Positions 8,222-18,392 of a DNA stretch of 42,077 nucleotides are shown here, one piece after another (within the stretch, counting starts at the first letter, position 1; each line of letters starts with the position of its first letter). Below the pieces are notes generated by a model. The model was not told the origin of the DNA. It saw only the letters and a list, made by a program, of their open reading frames with translations, and did no database searches. Source of the stretch: Methylotenera sp. (GTDB lineage: Bacteria > Pseudomonadota > Gammaproteobacteria > Burkholderiales > Methylophilaceae); assembly GCA_023259635.1 (NCBI GenBank), contig JALRGX010000049.1, positions 1 through 42,077 on the forward strand, read 5' to 3'. The position numbers and the translations under genes were made by a program.

Positions 8222-11200
8222 TTAAAACTTGAATAACTTTTTCAATTCCTTCGCCGCTTTTTCCTTGGCTATTTCTTCAGGTGTTTTTGGTGTTTCATCT
8301 GGCGGAGGAGCTGCTGGGGCCGCGTCATTTGTTGCGGCATCAGTAGTTGTTGGCGCAGTAGTAGTTTCAGCCGGTTTTTTCTTGCCTAGCAGGCCTTTGA
8401 GTGCCTCGGTTTTATCGCCACCAATCAGCTCCTTAACGGCTGTGCCTTTGTCGCCACCTACTTTATCCAGCAGGTTTGACTTAGCCATCGCAGCACCAAT
8501 GCCGGCAAAATCCATACCGTATTTAGGCGCAGAAAATGTACCTGTGATTTTTACCGGGATGCTCAAACCTGCTAAAGAATCCAGATCAGCTCCACCCTGC
8601 CCTTTTAATGATTTAACGATAGTAGGTTTGGCAAGGTAATTGATTGTTTCATTGCCGATATCAATATCACCGCGGCTATCGCCTTTTGCCAGGCGCAGAA
8701 TAGGCGCTTTCATTTCAAGATCTTCATTGTGCGCAACGCCATTCTTGATATCAAAAGATGCACTAAGTTCGCTAAAGTCCGTTTTCTTGGACTGGTCTGC
8801 ACCGAGACTGCTTTTATCCTTGAATAAGTTTAGTTTGGATTTCATATCACGCACCGTACCCGCAATATCAATCCCCTTGATTGCACCATCAGCCAGGTTA
8901 ACGGCAGCCTTGCCGGCTAATGCCTTTTTAAGTGCACTTACTGTGTTGCCGGATGTAGTCACATCGACATTGAGTGTACCTTTGCCATCCAGCATGTCAT
9001 TGTTAATCGAATCTACCAGCAAAGGACCAATTGCAATATTTTTCATGTCCTGTTTAAAGGTAATACTGGGTGTGCTGCGTGCATCCACCTTAAGCAAACC
9101 CGCCATGCTGCCCTGATATAGATTGGCAGCAAATGGAGATACTGTAGCAATGCCATCTGCAGCCTTGAGGCCGATATTTACGTTCTGTGTTTTAACATTC
9201 GCAAGCTTAAGCCAGCCAATTTTGGCTTCGCCACTTGCGTTAAGCTTTTTTAATGCGCTCAGGTCAATCGGGGTGTCGCCAGAGCTTTTGGTCGCAGGCT
9301 GATCGCTTTTTGTGATGTACTTATCTGCGTCCAGCTTGTCGATATTCAGGTTAAAGCTGAAAATTGGATCCTGAAAACGTGTGATACCGATGTCGGCATT
9401 GACCTGGCTGTCATCTACTTTTGCTGCCAGCGGGTTCAGGCTTAATTTCTGGCCATCGCCTTTTAAATCAATACGCACATTTGAAGCTTTGGTTTTACCG
9501 TACTTCAGGTTACCGATACGCAATGAACCATCAGCATTCAGGGCTTTCAGCGCACTCAAATCCAGTGGCTTGTCATCAGCCTTGGCCGGGGCTTTGCTTT
9601 CGGCAGCACTATCCTTAGCGCTCACATAACGGTCAACATCGACTTGATCAATATCGATATCGAAAATATATAACGGATTGGCAAAATGGCTGATACCGAA
9701 GTTACCTTTAATCTTGCTGTCATCCAGTTTCACATTGAGGCCGGATAACGTGAGCTTCTCGCCATCCGCTTTCACATTTACATTAAGGCCAGATAAATGG
9801 TATTTGTCATAGATTAAATTGCCGATGTTGATTTTTCCATCCAGCAGGATATTTTTTAATGCTGACAAATCAGCCGGTTTATCGCTGGCAGGCTCTGCTT
9901 TCTTAGGCTTGCTGCCACCACTACCCAACAGTTTGTTTAAATCCAGCGTGTCAGCATTGATGTTAAATTTAACATCTGGTTTTTTGAAGCTGGCTACCGC
10001 AACATTACCATTTAATTTTGCAGTATCCACATTCAGGTTAAATTTACTGTTCACTTGCTCCTGTTTTGCATCGGCATGCAAACTCAGCGCAAAATCAACT
10101 TTTGCTGCACCTTTAGGCAAACTTGGGTCTTTAATATCGACATTGCCCGCTAATTTAGGCAGGTCGAAAATCAGGTTTTCAAGGTTACCCTGAAATGGGG
10201 ATGAAAATTTTCCACTAATAGAGCGTGCACCCTGTGTACCGGAAATATCGCCGCTGATGCCACTGCTTTGTATTGCTTTAGGTGAACCTTTAAGATCAGC
10301 CAGAACCAGGTTGGCTTTTAAAGCGTCACCGCCCTTATCTTGCGCTAATGTTACCGTCACTTTTTTACCGGTCACTTCGTCTTTTTTCGCAATCAGTGCC
10401 GGTGCATTTAAATCCAGATTGATTTTTGCACCGCTGAATTGACCTGCTAAAGCAAGTTTTAAACTATCCACCAAAAATTCACGTGTTTCAGGTTTTGCAT
10501 CAACATCGCCGCTGGCTTTAATCTCAACATCTTTACCGCCAAGTAAATCACCAGCAATGGCAGCATCCAGACCCTTAGCAGAGAAGTGTTTATTTTGCGG
10601 GTCAGCCAGGAAATTACCCTTGAGTTTCACGTTGGCTGCGATTGCCGGCTGGTTCGCAGTTACGCTGAAATCGGTGGCTAAATCAATTGCTTCTGCTAAC
10701 GCAATGTGGCCTGAGCTTAAATTGAATTTCGACAACGCGTATTTAGCGCCGGAGCCTTCATCAGTGTAAGCTACTGCAGAGTTAGTGACTTTAACGCCGT
10801 CTACATCAAATTTAATTTCTTCGGACTTTTCTTCATCCTTGTTCAGCAAGTCATCAAAATTGGTGGTGCCGTCTTTGTATTTGACAATGTTGGCTTTTGC
10901 GCCATCAATATAAATGGTGTCTACCACCAGCTGTTTTTTCAATAACGGCAACACCGCCAGTGCCACCTGGGCACCCTGCACTGAGGCAAACTCTTTATCG
11001 GATTTATGCTCGGAAATAGAAATCTTGCCTAAATTGGCGCCGATCTTCGGCCAAAATGCCAGTTTGATATCCCCTTCAATATTCAGCGTGCGTTCTTTTT
11101 TATCTTTCACCAGCTTAACGATGAGGGGTTTATAGTCATTCGGGTTAAAAGTCGCAGTAATGATTGCCACTACTAACAGCAATAAAGCAACGATACCACC

Positions 11201-11236
11201 CAGACCAAATAAGCCATACTTCAGTAACTTTTTCAT
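8222..11236 (-). CDS. AsmA family inner-membrane-anchored protein
   Basis: 1004 residues from the ATG at 11236; the frame extends to a TTG at 11251 but MKKLLKYG is a typical start and has GAG 6 bases upstream. An N-terminal span (LFGLGGIVALLLLVVAIITA) precedes the AsmA motif NPNDYKPLIVKLVKDKKERT and IEGDIKLAFWPKIGANLGKI. The middle contains three ~100-residue repeats, each opening DLSALK (near plus-strand bases 9860, 9555 and 9260) and carrying IGxLK and DDS-type strands. The C-terminal AsmA_2-like region holds GKGTLNVDVTTSG and DIGNETINYLAKPTIV. The tail is Pro/Thr/Ala-rich and ends in a Lys-rich EKAAKELKKLFKF. AsmA-family proteins are thought to bridge the periplasm in lipid transport and outer-membrane assembly. 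It probably heads an operon with mutY. Confidence 0.92.
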   Translation of the reverse strand: MKKLLKYGLFGLGGIVALLLLVVAIITATFNPNDYKPLIVKLVKDKKERTLNIEGDIKLAFWPKIGANLGKISISEHKSDKEFASVQGAQVALAVLPLLKKQLVVDTIYIDGAKANIVKYKDGTTNFDDLLNKDEEKSEEIKFDVDGVKVTNSAVAYTDEGSGAKYALSKFNLSSGHIALAEAIDLATDFSVTANQPAIAANVKLKGNFLADPQNKHFSAKGLDAAIAGDLLGGKDVEIKASGDVDAKPETREFLVDSLKLALAGQFSGAKINLDLNAPALIAKKDEVTGKKVTVTLAQDKGGDALKANLVLADLKGSPKAIQSSGISGDISGTQGARSISGKFSSPFQGNLENLIFDLPKLAGNVDIKDPSLPKGAAKVDFALSLHADAKQEQVNSKFNLNVDTAKLNGNVAVASFKKPDVKFNINADTLDLNKLLGSGGSKPKKAEPASDKPADLSALKNILLDGKINIGNLIYDKYHLSGLNVNVKADGEKLTLSGLNVKLDDSKIKGNFGISHFANPLYIFDIDIDQVDVDRYVSAKDSAAESKAPAKADDKPLDLSALKALNADGSLRIGNLKYGKTKASNVRIDLKGDGQKLSLNPLAAKVDDSQVNADIGITRFQDPIFSFNLNIDKLDADKYITKSDQPATKSSGDTPIDLSALKKLNASGEAKIGWLKLANVKTQNVNIGLKAADGIATVSPFAANLYQGSMAGLLKVDARSTPSITFKQDMKNIAIGPLLVDSINNDMLDGKGTLNVDVTTSGNTVSALKKALAGKAAVNLADGAIKGIDIAGTVRDMKSKLNLFKDKSSLGADQSKKTDFSELSASFDIKNGVAHNEDLEMKAPILRLAKGDSRGDIDIGNETINYLAKPTIVKSLKGQGGADLDSLAGLSIPVKITGTFSAPKYGMDFAGIGAAMAKSNLLDKVGGDKGTAVKELIGGDKTEALKGLLGKKKPAETTTAPTTTDAATNDAAPAAPPPDETPKTPEEIAKEKAAKELKKLFKF

Positions 11237-11341
11237 AGCGCACTCTATCAATTCAGGATAATTATTTTTAACAGCTTAGATTTTACTGCCTATTGTTACA
11301 ATAAGGACAAGCACTTACAGGGTACTTCTATAAATTGATAT

Positions 11342-12139
11342 CTATTGGAAATACCAAATGACAATCAACCCTAACGCAATACGGTACCAGGCGAATATTT
11401 TGAAATTATGGCTGGCCACAAAGCGCAGCAGGAATTTAATCGCCACCAGCGCAGAAAGAAACGCCGTGACAAAACCTACCGCAAACATGCCCAGGTCGTC
11501 TGCGGAAAGCAGTTTCCAGTTCTTAAGCAAATCATATCCGGTTGCAGCAAACATGATAGGTATCGCCAGCAAAAATGAGAACTCCGTAGCAATCTGACGA
11601 TTTAAACCAAACAGCATGCCGCCCAGGATTGTTGCCCCAGAGCGCGAAACTCCTGGAATAAGCGCAGTCGCTTGGGCAAACCCTATCTGCCAGGCCTGTT
11701 TTTGGGTAATTGCATCGATAGAAACAGTTTTACCTTTAAGCGTCATCTTTTCAATCAGCAAAATAGCCACCCCTCCCAGAATCAAGGCAATAGCAACCGT
11801 AATCGGTGCAAATAGAAACTCTTTGATTTTGTCGTGAAACATGAGGCCAATGATAGCCGCAGGTAAAAATGCGATAATCAGGTTGAGCAAAAAATTCTGC
11901 GCCTTGGTTTGGCGTGTAATATGCGTAACAGTATCAACCAGTTTGCGACGGTATTCCCAGCACACAGCAAGAATCGCGGCGAGTTGAATCACGATATCAA
12001 ACACCTTGGCTTTGTCGTCATTAAAGCTAAGCAAGTCCCCAACGATAATCAGGTGACCTGTGCTACTGATAGGCAGAAATTCGGTAGCGCCTTCAACCAG
12101 GCCTTGTATAAAAGCTTTAAAAAGTAAAATCAGGTCCAT
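11342..12139 (-). CDS. uppP: Undecaprenyl-diphosphatase (UppP/BacA)
   Basis: 265 residues; multi-span inner-membrane enzyme that converts undecaprenyl diphosphate to the monophosphate carrier for peptidoglycan and polysaccharide export. Both signatures are present: EGATEFLPISSTGHLIIVG (residues ~16-34) and PGVSRSGATILGGMLFGL (~163-180). Around seven to eight hydrophobic spans are visible, ending ALGLIVIWYFQ. Length is close to the usual ~270. It stands as a single gene between the AsmA gene and yidB, with a REP-like hairpin in its upstream spacer. Confidence 0.96.
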   Translation of the reverse strand: MDLILLFKAFIQGLVEGATEFLPISSTGHLIIVGDLLSFNDDKAKVFDIVIQLAAILAVCWEYRRKLVDTVTHITRQTKAQNFLLNLIIAFLPAAIIGLMFHDKIKEFLFAPITVAIALILGGVAILLIEKMTLKGKTVSIDAITQKQAWQIGFAQATALIPGVSRSGATILGGMLFGLNRQIATEFSFLLAIPIMFAATGYDLLKNWKLLSADDLGMFAVGFVTAFLSALVAIKFLLRFVASHNFKIFAWYRIALGLIVIWYFQ

Positions 12140-12183
12140 ATTGTTATGCTTTATTGTTTTTTATAGATACGGCACGAATATCT

Positions 12184-12213
12184 CTGGATTGCCGCGCTTC
12201 GCTCGCAATGACG
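12184..12213. repeat. REP-like palindromic element
   Basis: In the 144-bp spacer between yidB and uppP, ATTGC (12188-12192) and GCAAT (12205-12209) flank GCG-CTT-CGC, giving an imperfect hairpin with a short asymmetric bulge. The wording GGATTGC...GCAATGACG resembles dispersed intergenic REP sequences I have seen in many proteobacteria. Copy number in this genome cannot be judged from one window. Confidence 0.5.
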
Positions 12214-12283
12214 TCATCGCAAGATCATAGATGGTACATCTTGGAAGATTGTGTCATTAATTAATTGCACCAAATAAATATAT

Positions 12284-12673
12284 TTATTTAAGCATACCTA
12301 GCAGCGTTGGCAGCAGGCTACCTGAATCCCGCCCCACTTCGCCATTCGGCGTCATGCGGTCAACAACCTGCGGCAGGTATTCTGCGATTTTAGCGCTGAT
12401 TTCATCGGCATTGATACCCAGTTTCTTCGCAGCGGTTTGAATGGTCGCACTACCCAACACCTGTACGACATGCTCCGCTGATATTGGCAGGTTAGCACCT
12501 TTACCCACCCATGATGCAACTTCATCGGCAAAACCGGCCGCCTTGAATTTCTCAAGCACACCCGGCAAGCCGCCGTTCTGGTTGAATAAATCTACCGCCA
12601 CCTGTGCAATAGCACCCTTTTCACCGCCCAATTTACCCAGCATGCTGCCAGCGAGGCTATCAAATAATCCCAT
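12284..12673 (-). CDS. yidB: YidB family protein (DUF937)
   Basis: 129 residues from ATG 12673; the frame also opens at TTG 12688, but MGLFDSLAGSMLGKL is the family start and AGGA lies 6 bases before this ATG. Family features are the Gly/Leu-rich N-terminus, VAVDLFNQNGGLPGVLEKF, KAAGFADEVASWVGKGANLP, ISAEHVVQVLG and AKKLGINADEISAKIAEYLP followed by VVDRMTPNGEV. No signal peptide or membrane span. The function of YidB is not established. It follows the pseudouridine synthase by 18 bp on the same strand and is likely cotranscribed. Confidence 0.88.
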   Translation of the reverse strand: MGLFDSLAGSMLGKLGGEKGAIAQVAVDLFNQNGGLPGVLEKFKAAGFADEVASWVGKGANLPISAEHVVQVLGSATIQTAAKKLGINADEISAKIAEYLPQVVDRMTPNGEVGRDSGSLLPTLLGMLK

Positions 12674-12691
12674 GATATTCCTATTCAAATC

Positions 12692-13900
12692 TTAAAAGCG
12701 CTCTTCAGGACGTAAATAACGCCATTGACCCACCGGAAGTTTTCCGAGCGTTACGCTGCCGATACGAATACGCTTCAAACCGACCACATGCAAACCAACC
12801 AATTCACACATACGGCGAATCTGGCGTTTTTTACCCTCACGCAACACAAAGCGTAACTGGTCTTCATTTTGCCAGCTTACTTTTGCCGGTTTGAGTTTTT
12901 CGCCATCCAGGCTTAAACCATAATTCAGTAATTTCAAACCGTTATCAGTTAATTCGCCGGTAACGCGCACCAGGTATTCTTTTTCAACAGTAGAGTCTTC
13001 ACCAATCAAATGACGTGCCACACGGCCATCCTGAGTGAGCACTAACATCCCGGTCGAGTCAATATCCAGACGGCCGGCCGGCGCCAAACCACGCAACATG
13101 CCGCGATGGAACTGTTTGGGATTGTGCTTATGTAATTCAGGATCATCCAGCCACTGGTTTTCAGGATGCACCAATACTACGGCTGGCTCATAGCCATCCT
13201 CTGCCTGACCGCTTACATAACCAACAGGTTTGTGCAGAACAATGGTTACATTCTCGGCCTGATGTTCTTGCGCGTAACTGCTGATGATAATTTCGGCATC
13301 AGGCTCAATCCGCGTGCCTAATGTTTCAATGATCTCGCCGTTTACTTTTACCCAGCCGTTGCTGATCCATTCATCCGCTTCACGGCGTGAGCAAAGCCCG
13401 CGTTCTGCCATCACTTTAGATAGACGCGGCAGTTTATCGCCAGTATCATCTGTTGCAGCCTTATTCGCGAATGCGGTCTTGTTGGAGCGGTTTTTATCAA
13501 ATTCACTTGCTACAAAACCATCCCGCACCTTGCCTCCGCGGCGCGGCGGATTGCGGTAATTACCCTCGCGATCTGCCCTATCGCGGCTGGTGTTGTCATT
13601 GCGGCGCGCATCTAATATAGCGCGTGATGCCGGTGCGCGGCTGTCAGGCTCCTGCTGTTTTGCAGGCGTTGTTGCACGTTCATGCAAGCTACCGTCATGC
13701 CGGTGATTACGCTGACGTGCCGGCTCCGCCTTTGCCTCCGGCACACGCTGTTCACGCTTAGGTGCTGCTTCACTGCGTTGCGGTTTTGCAGGCGCAACAC
13801 TGCGGTCTCGCGGGAGTGAATTATTACGGCGTACTGGTGTTTTCTTTGCCATTACAGTATCGGCGTCACCAGGTTTTTTGGATAATTTTAGAGTAGTCAA
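12692..13900 (-). CDS. S4-domain RNA pseudouridine synthase (RsuA/RluB/RluF family)
   Basis: 402 residues. It isomerises uridine to pseudouridine in rRNA. The first ~150 residues are disordered and very rich in R, P, A, K and D. An S4 RNA-binding domain follows ([36 protein letters not shown]). The catalytic domain has HKPVGYVSG, the active-site [17 protein letters not shown] (Asp near residue 277), EKEYLVRV and [11 protein letters not shown]. The C-terminal half looks most like RluF or RluB; the target base cannot be set from sequence alone. The start appears to be TTG at 13900: AAGGA sits 8 bases upstream, whereas the ATG at 13852 ([11 protein letters not shown]) has no close Shine-Dalgarno. 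A non-ATG start may keep expression low. Confidence 0.88.
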   Translation of the reverse strand: MTTLKLSKKPGDADTVMAKKTPVRRNNSLPRDRSVAPAKPQRSEAAPKREQRVPEAKAEPARQRNHRHDGSLHERATTPAKQQEPDSRAPASRAILDARRNDNTSRDRADREGNYRNPPRRGGKVRDGFVASEFDKNRSNKTAFANKAATDDTGDKLPRLSKVMAERGLCSRREADEWISNGWVKVNGEIIETLGTRIEPDAEIIISSYAQEHQAENVTIVLHKPVGYVSGQAEDGYEPAVVLVHPENQWLDDPELHKHNPKQFHRGMLRGLAPAGRLDIDSTGMLVLTQDGRVARHLIGEDSTVEKEYLVRVTGELTDNGLKLLNYGLSLDGEKLKPAKVSWQNEDQLRFVLREGKKRQIRRMCELVGLHVVGLKRIRIGSVTLGKLPVGQWRYLRPEERF

Positions 13901-13985
13901 AACAGTTTTCCTTGAATGCTGCTATTTTACGCTTTTTTCAACGGTAACGCCCGAAAGCAAATTCAATAATAACCAATCAGTTAAA

Positions 13986-14020
13986 AACAAAACAGCCAGC
14001 GTAATGCTGGCTGTTTTGTT
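13986..14020 (-). terminator. Intrinsic terminator of thiC
   Basis: A perfect 15-bp stem (13986-14000 and 14006-14020) with a GCCAGC/GCTGGC core and 5-base loop is followed on the minus strand by a T-rich run. It begins 21 bp after the thiC stop codon. Confidence 0.92.
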
Positions 14021-14041
14021 AACTACGGTTACCTCAAAAGA

Positions 14042-15982
<1,941 letters not shown>

Positions 15983-15993
15983 TTAATAAAGCA

Positions 15994-16092
15994 TAGGGAG
16001 CAGTAAACACTGCATTCCCTACGGCGGCATTACCCGCATCAGGTTCAAAGGGTGTGTCTCACTGTGTTTTTTCAAAACCCAGACCCCCAGCA
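15994..16092 (-). ncRNA. TPP riboswitch (THI element) in the thiC leader
   Basis: Read on the minus strand the leader carries the THI box in order: CTGGGGGTCTGGGT (P1/P2), GTGAGA (variant of CTGAGA), ACCC closing P2, the highly conserved TGAACCTGAT, GGGTAATGCC and CGTAGGGA. Immediately after, GGGAATGCAGT can pair with ACTGCTCCC (plus 15996-16019), using bases of the aptamer 3' side, so ligand binding and this hairpin are probably mutually exclusive: a likely expression platform. TPP binding is expected to lower thiC expression. The switch itself is a confident call; the platform is inference. Confidence 0.95.
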
Positions 16093-16100
16093 ATTGGGCA

Positions 16101-16129
16101 AATATACGCTAAAACTGCTATAAAACCAA
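16101..16129 (-). promoter_or_regulatory. sigma-70 promoter of the thiC transcript
   Basis: On the minus strand TTGGTT (16129-16124) and TATATT (16106-16101) are separated by exactly 17 bp. Transcription would start about 8 bp before the riboswitch. Confidence 0.65.
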
Positions 16130-16348
16130 GTGTTTAAGTCGAGAATAATTTGGAAAAAGTATTTAATATTGGAAACTACAGCTGAATATACAAAGGCTGT
16201 TATTTGTTTTATTAGCTGTAAATAGACTTACAGTATTGATTGGATTGTAAAGAATTGCTGTCAAATGATGAAAAACAAGTTTTGTTAATTTTTTTTGTTA
16301 CACTAGCCCTTATAAATAACAATTAAATAATTACTATTGCGGGGATAT

Positions 16349-16495
16349 ATGGCCTTAACTCTCTACCTGCTCTACTATGTAGTTGCAATTTCAGCTTTAG
16401 TATTGCATTTTACCGGGCACCTTGAACGCTGGGGCATGCAGTGGATGCTATTAGTATTGGCAGTTACGGTGTTTCCGGTAGTGCTGTACCTGTAA
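16349..16495 (+). CDS. Small two-span membrane protein (48 residues), unknown function
   Basis: An ATG at 16349 with GGGGA just upstream opens a 48-codon frame ending TAA 16493-16495. The product begins MALTLYLLYYVVAISALVLH, then a short polar link (FTGHLERWGMQ), then WMLLVLAVTVFPVVLYL: two hydrophobic helices with a charged HLERW turn. It lies alone on the plus strand between the divergent thiC leader and the convergent SDR gene, ending 13 bp from the SDR stop. The balanced hairpin-like topology and ribosome site favour a real small protein. I do not recognise a family. The 220 bp upstream (16130-16348) are AT-rich with one small dyad (CTGTAA/TTACAG at 16216-16233) and no clear promoter. Confidence 0.6.
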   Translation: MALTLYLLYYVVAISALVLHFTGHLERWGMQWMLLVLAVTVFPVVLYL

Positions 16496-16508
16496 CATCC
16501 TGAAGCCG

Positions 16509-17315
16509 TTATTTAGCTTTCCTGGCGGCAAATTCTTTCGCCACCCGGGCTTGCTTCTTGAGTCCAAGATTTACAATCTTGGGCGCAACACCATTAAGCC
16601 AGGCAAAAAATGATTCCGGCTGACCAATAAATACTTCCTGCTTCTCATATTCAAGCGCTTTAACCACAATAGCAGCAACTTTCTCCGGCTCATCCAGATT
16701 ACCTCCGGTTTTAGCCAGCATGGCAAGTGCTGCTGCGTCATTCATTGAAGTATTGACAGTGCGTGGTGCGATATAAGTAACGCCGATATTGGTATCTACC
16801 AATTCGCGGCGCAACGCTTGCGAAAAACCATGCACCGCAAATTTGCTGGCGCAATAGGTCGCATAATACGGAAGACCCAGTGAGCCGAGCATAGAGCCTA
16901 TCATTACAAAATGCCCCTGCCCAGCCGCTTTAAATTTTGGCAATAGCGCATGTACCAACTGAATAGGGGCGGTGACGTTAGTCTGTATCATTTGCGCAAT
17001 GCGTTCCGGGCTTTGGTCTTCAAACTGGATAAAATCCAGAATGGCAGTATTGTTAATCAGAATATCCATGCCACCCAGTTTCTCACTTGCTTGCGTAACG
17101 ACCTGCTCGACAGCATCGGCAAGCCCAAAATCCGCAACAATAACCTTGGCGTTACCGCCCTTATTGTTAATCTCGCCGGCTAATGCTTCCAGTTTATTTA
17201 CGTTACGGCCGACCAGTGCCAAGTGTGCACCTTTACGCGCCAGCATTAAAGCAATATGTTGACCGATGCCGCCAGTAGCACCGGTGAGTAAAATACGTTT
17301 ATTGTTAAGTTTCAT
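16509..17315 (-). CDS. Short-chain dehydrogenase/reductase (SDR) family oxidoreductase
   Basis: 268 residues, classical SDR. The Rossmann cofactor motif TGATGGIG is at 11-18, LVGRN at 34-38 suggests NADP(H) preference, NNTA at 88-91 replaces the usual NNAG, and the catalytic set Ser141, Tyr154 and Lys158 (YCASK) is intact. The C-terminal ~60 residues (EVFIGQPESFFAWLNGVAPK, LGLKKQARVAKEFA) resemble SDRs acting on acyl or ketone substrates, often membrane-associated. Substrate unknown. It ends the minus-strand group that includes the acyl ligase and the di-iron oxygenase-like gene; in related genomes, as I recall, an SDR follows that trio directly, so it is probably part of the same pathway. 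It is 25 bp from the preceding membrane-protein gene. Confidence 0.85.
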   Translation of the reverse strand: MKLNNKRILLTGATGGIGQHIALMLARKGAHLALVGRNVNKLEALAGEINNKGGNAKVIVADFGLADAVEQVVTQASEKLGGMDILINNTAILDFIQFEDQSPERIAQMIQTNVTAPIQLVHALLPKFKAAGQGHFVMIGSMLGSLGLPYYATYCASKFAVHGFSQALRRELVDTNIGVTYIAPRTVNTSMNDAAALAMLAKTGGNLDEPEKVAAIVVKALEYEKQEVFIGQPESFFAWLNGVAPKIVNLGLKKQARVAKEFAARKAK

Positions 17316-17340
17316 AATATTTTTCTAATTTAATATTGGT

Positions 17341-18120
17341 CTAGGATTTAATGTATTTTAATTGAGTAGCAGTAGCTGTCCTGCTTGCATATATCACAAC
17401 AAGCATTAATATTAAAGCAAGCACGATGGATGAGCCTGTAGTACCAAAGCCCAAACCGGCAGGCTTATCTTTTGTTAACAAGTCGCCAAAAGTAGCCCCA
17501 AGCGGACGTGTTAGTACAAATGCAATCCAGAACAAAATGATATGACTAATCCGCGTTAATTTGTACAACAAGGCGGTAATTGCAATGATTCCTCCGACCA
17601 ATAATGCGCCACCTAGAAAACCAAGTCCGGAATCATCGGCCAGATAATCTCCCAGAGCCGTGCCCAAAGTGTTTGAGAAAAGAATTGTCACCCAATAGAA
17701 AATTTCACTGCGCTGTGTAGTGATCTGGTTGACCGACAAAGAACCAACAATGTGACGCCATGATAGCAGGCAAATAACCAGGCAAATACTTAGTACAGCA
17801 GCCCCTGTGGCATAACCCAGCCCGAGTGTACGATCCATAAAATCTGACATTGTTGTGCCAGCTGTACTGGTAGCGAGAATTACAGTCCAGTATAAATAGG
17901 GATGAAAAGTTTTAGATTTAAGCTGGGCAATTAAAGTAACCAGAAATATCGTCAAAAGTATCAAAGTGCTTGTGGCATAACCTACATTTAAAGTCATGGA
18001 TAATAAATCCCCTGCCGTTTCACCCAGCGTGGTAGCACATATCTTCATGACCCAAAATACAAAAGTCACCTCAGCGATTTTATTTACAGCGGACATATTC
18101 TTATTCATTTTTTCATTCAT
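17341..18120 (-). CDS. Four-fold repeated integral membrane protein (COG4705-like)
   Basis: 259 residues, seven or eight hydrophobic spans. Four internal repeats share a small-residue motif followed by an acidic/Gly motif: TTLGETAGDLLS...VGYATS, STAGTTMSDFMD...LGYATG, NTLGTALGDYLA...LGFLGG and RPLGATFGDLLT...LGFGTT. The T-x-G-x3-G/S-D spacing and the conserved Asp or Glu in each repeat could line a cation or small-solute path with pseudo-four-fold symmetry. The family is, to my knowledge, uncharacterised. ATG 18120 (MNEKMNKN) is the first start; later Met codons at 18108 and 18096 are possible. The 270-bp palindromic spacer lies directly upstream, so this gene may have its own control or may have arrived with it. 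Confidence 0.7.
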   Translation of the reverse strand: MNEKMNKNMSAVNKIAEVTFVFWVMKICATTLGETAGDLLSMTLNVGYATSTLILLTIFLVTLIAQLKSKTFHPYLYWTVILATSTAGTTMSDFMDRTLGLGYATGAAVLSICLVICLLSWRHIVGSLSVNQITTQRSEIFYWVTILFSNTLGTALGDYLADDSGLGFLGGALLVGGIIAITALLYKLTRISHIILFWIAFVLTRPLGATFGDLLTKDKPAGLGFGTTGSSIVLALILMLVVIYASRTATATQLKYIKS

Positions 18121-18168
18121 TCTTTACGGTTTGGACGCTTTTATAAATGCAGAGTTTGGGATGCAGTA

Positions 18169-18392
18169 ACACCCGTGAAGGGTGTGCCCGCAGAATATAT
18201 GCGCTAAAGCGCATTATTTCACAATTGACTTGCCGCTTAAGCGGCTTAGTCAATTGGGGAAGCCAAATTCTGGCTCATACGTCAAAGGCGCGCGGAACGC
18301 AGGAGCCGAGATAGTATGAGTTATACAGCGAGGTTACGAGTACCGCGCAACGCAGTAATGCGCCCGAAATATGTATTTATAGATGTGCCCGC
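18169..18392. repeat. Palindrome-rich structured intergenic element
   Basis: The 18121-18391 spacer is packed with dyads: ACACCC/GGGTGT (18169-18185, loop 5), ATGCGCT/AGCGCAT (18199-18214, loop 2), a compound hairpin CAATTGACT/AGTCAATTG enclosing the perfect 14-bp palindrome GCCGCTTAAGCGGC (18222-18256), AGCCA/TGGCT (18261-18275), CTCATAC/GTATGAG (18274-18320), GCGCGG/CCGCGC (18290-18348) and GGCGC/GCGCC (18287-18364). The block 18280-18365 is markedly more GC-rich than neighbouring spacers. A 9-bp direct repeat TGTGCCCGC occurs at 18183-18191 and 18384-18392, the second touching the stop codon of the upstream gene. It could be a non-autonomous mobile element (MITE/REPIN type), a structured RNA leader for the membrane protein, or both. 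Confidence 0.6.

Noticed and set aside
8229-8639. 136-codon plus-strand frame opposite the AsmA C-terminus
   Set aside because: Mirror of a low-complexity Ala/Pro/Thr tail; no family features.
12674-12688. TTG start of yidB
   Set aside because: The ATG at 12673 has AGGA upstream and gives the family N-terminus.
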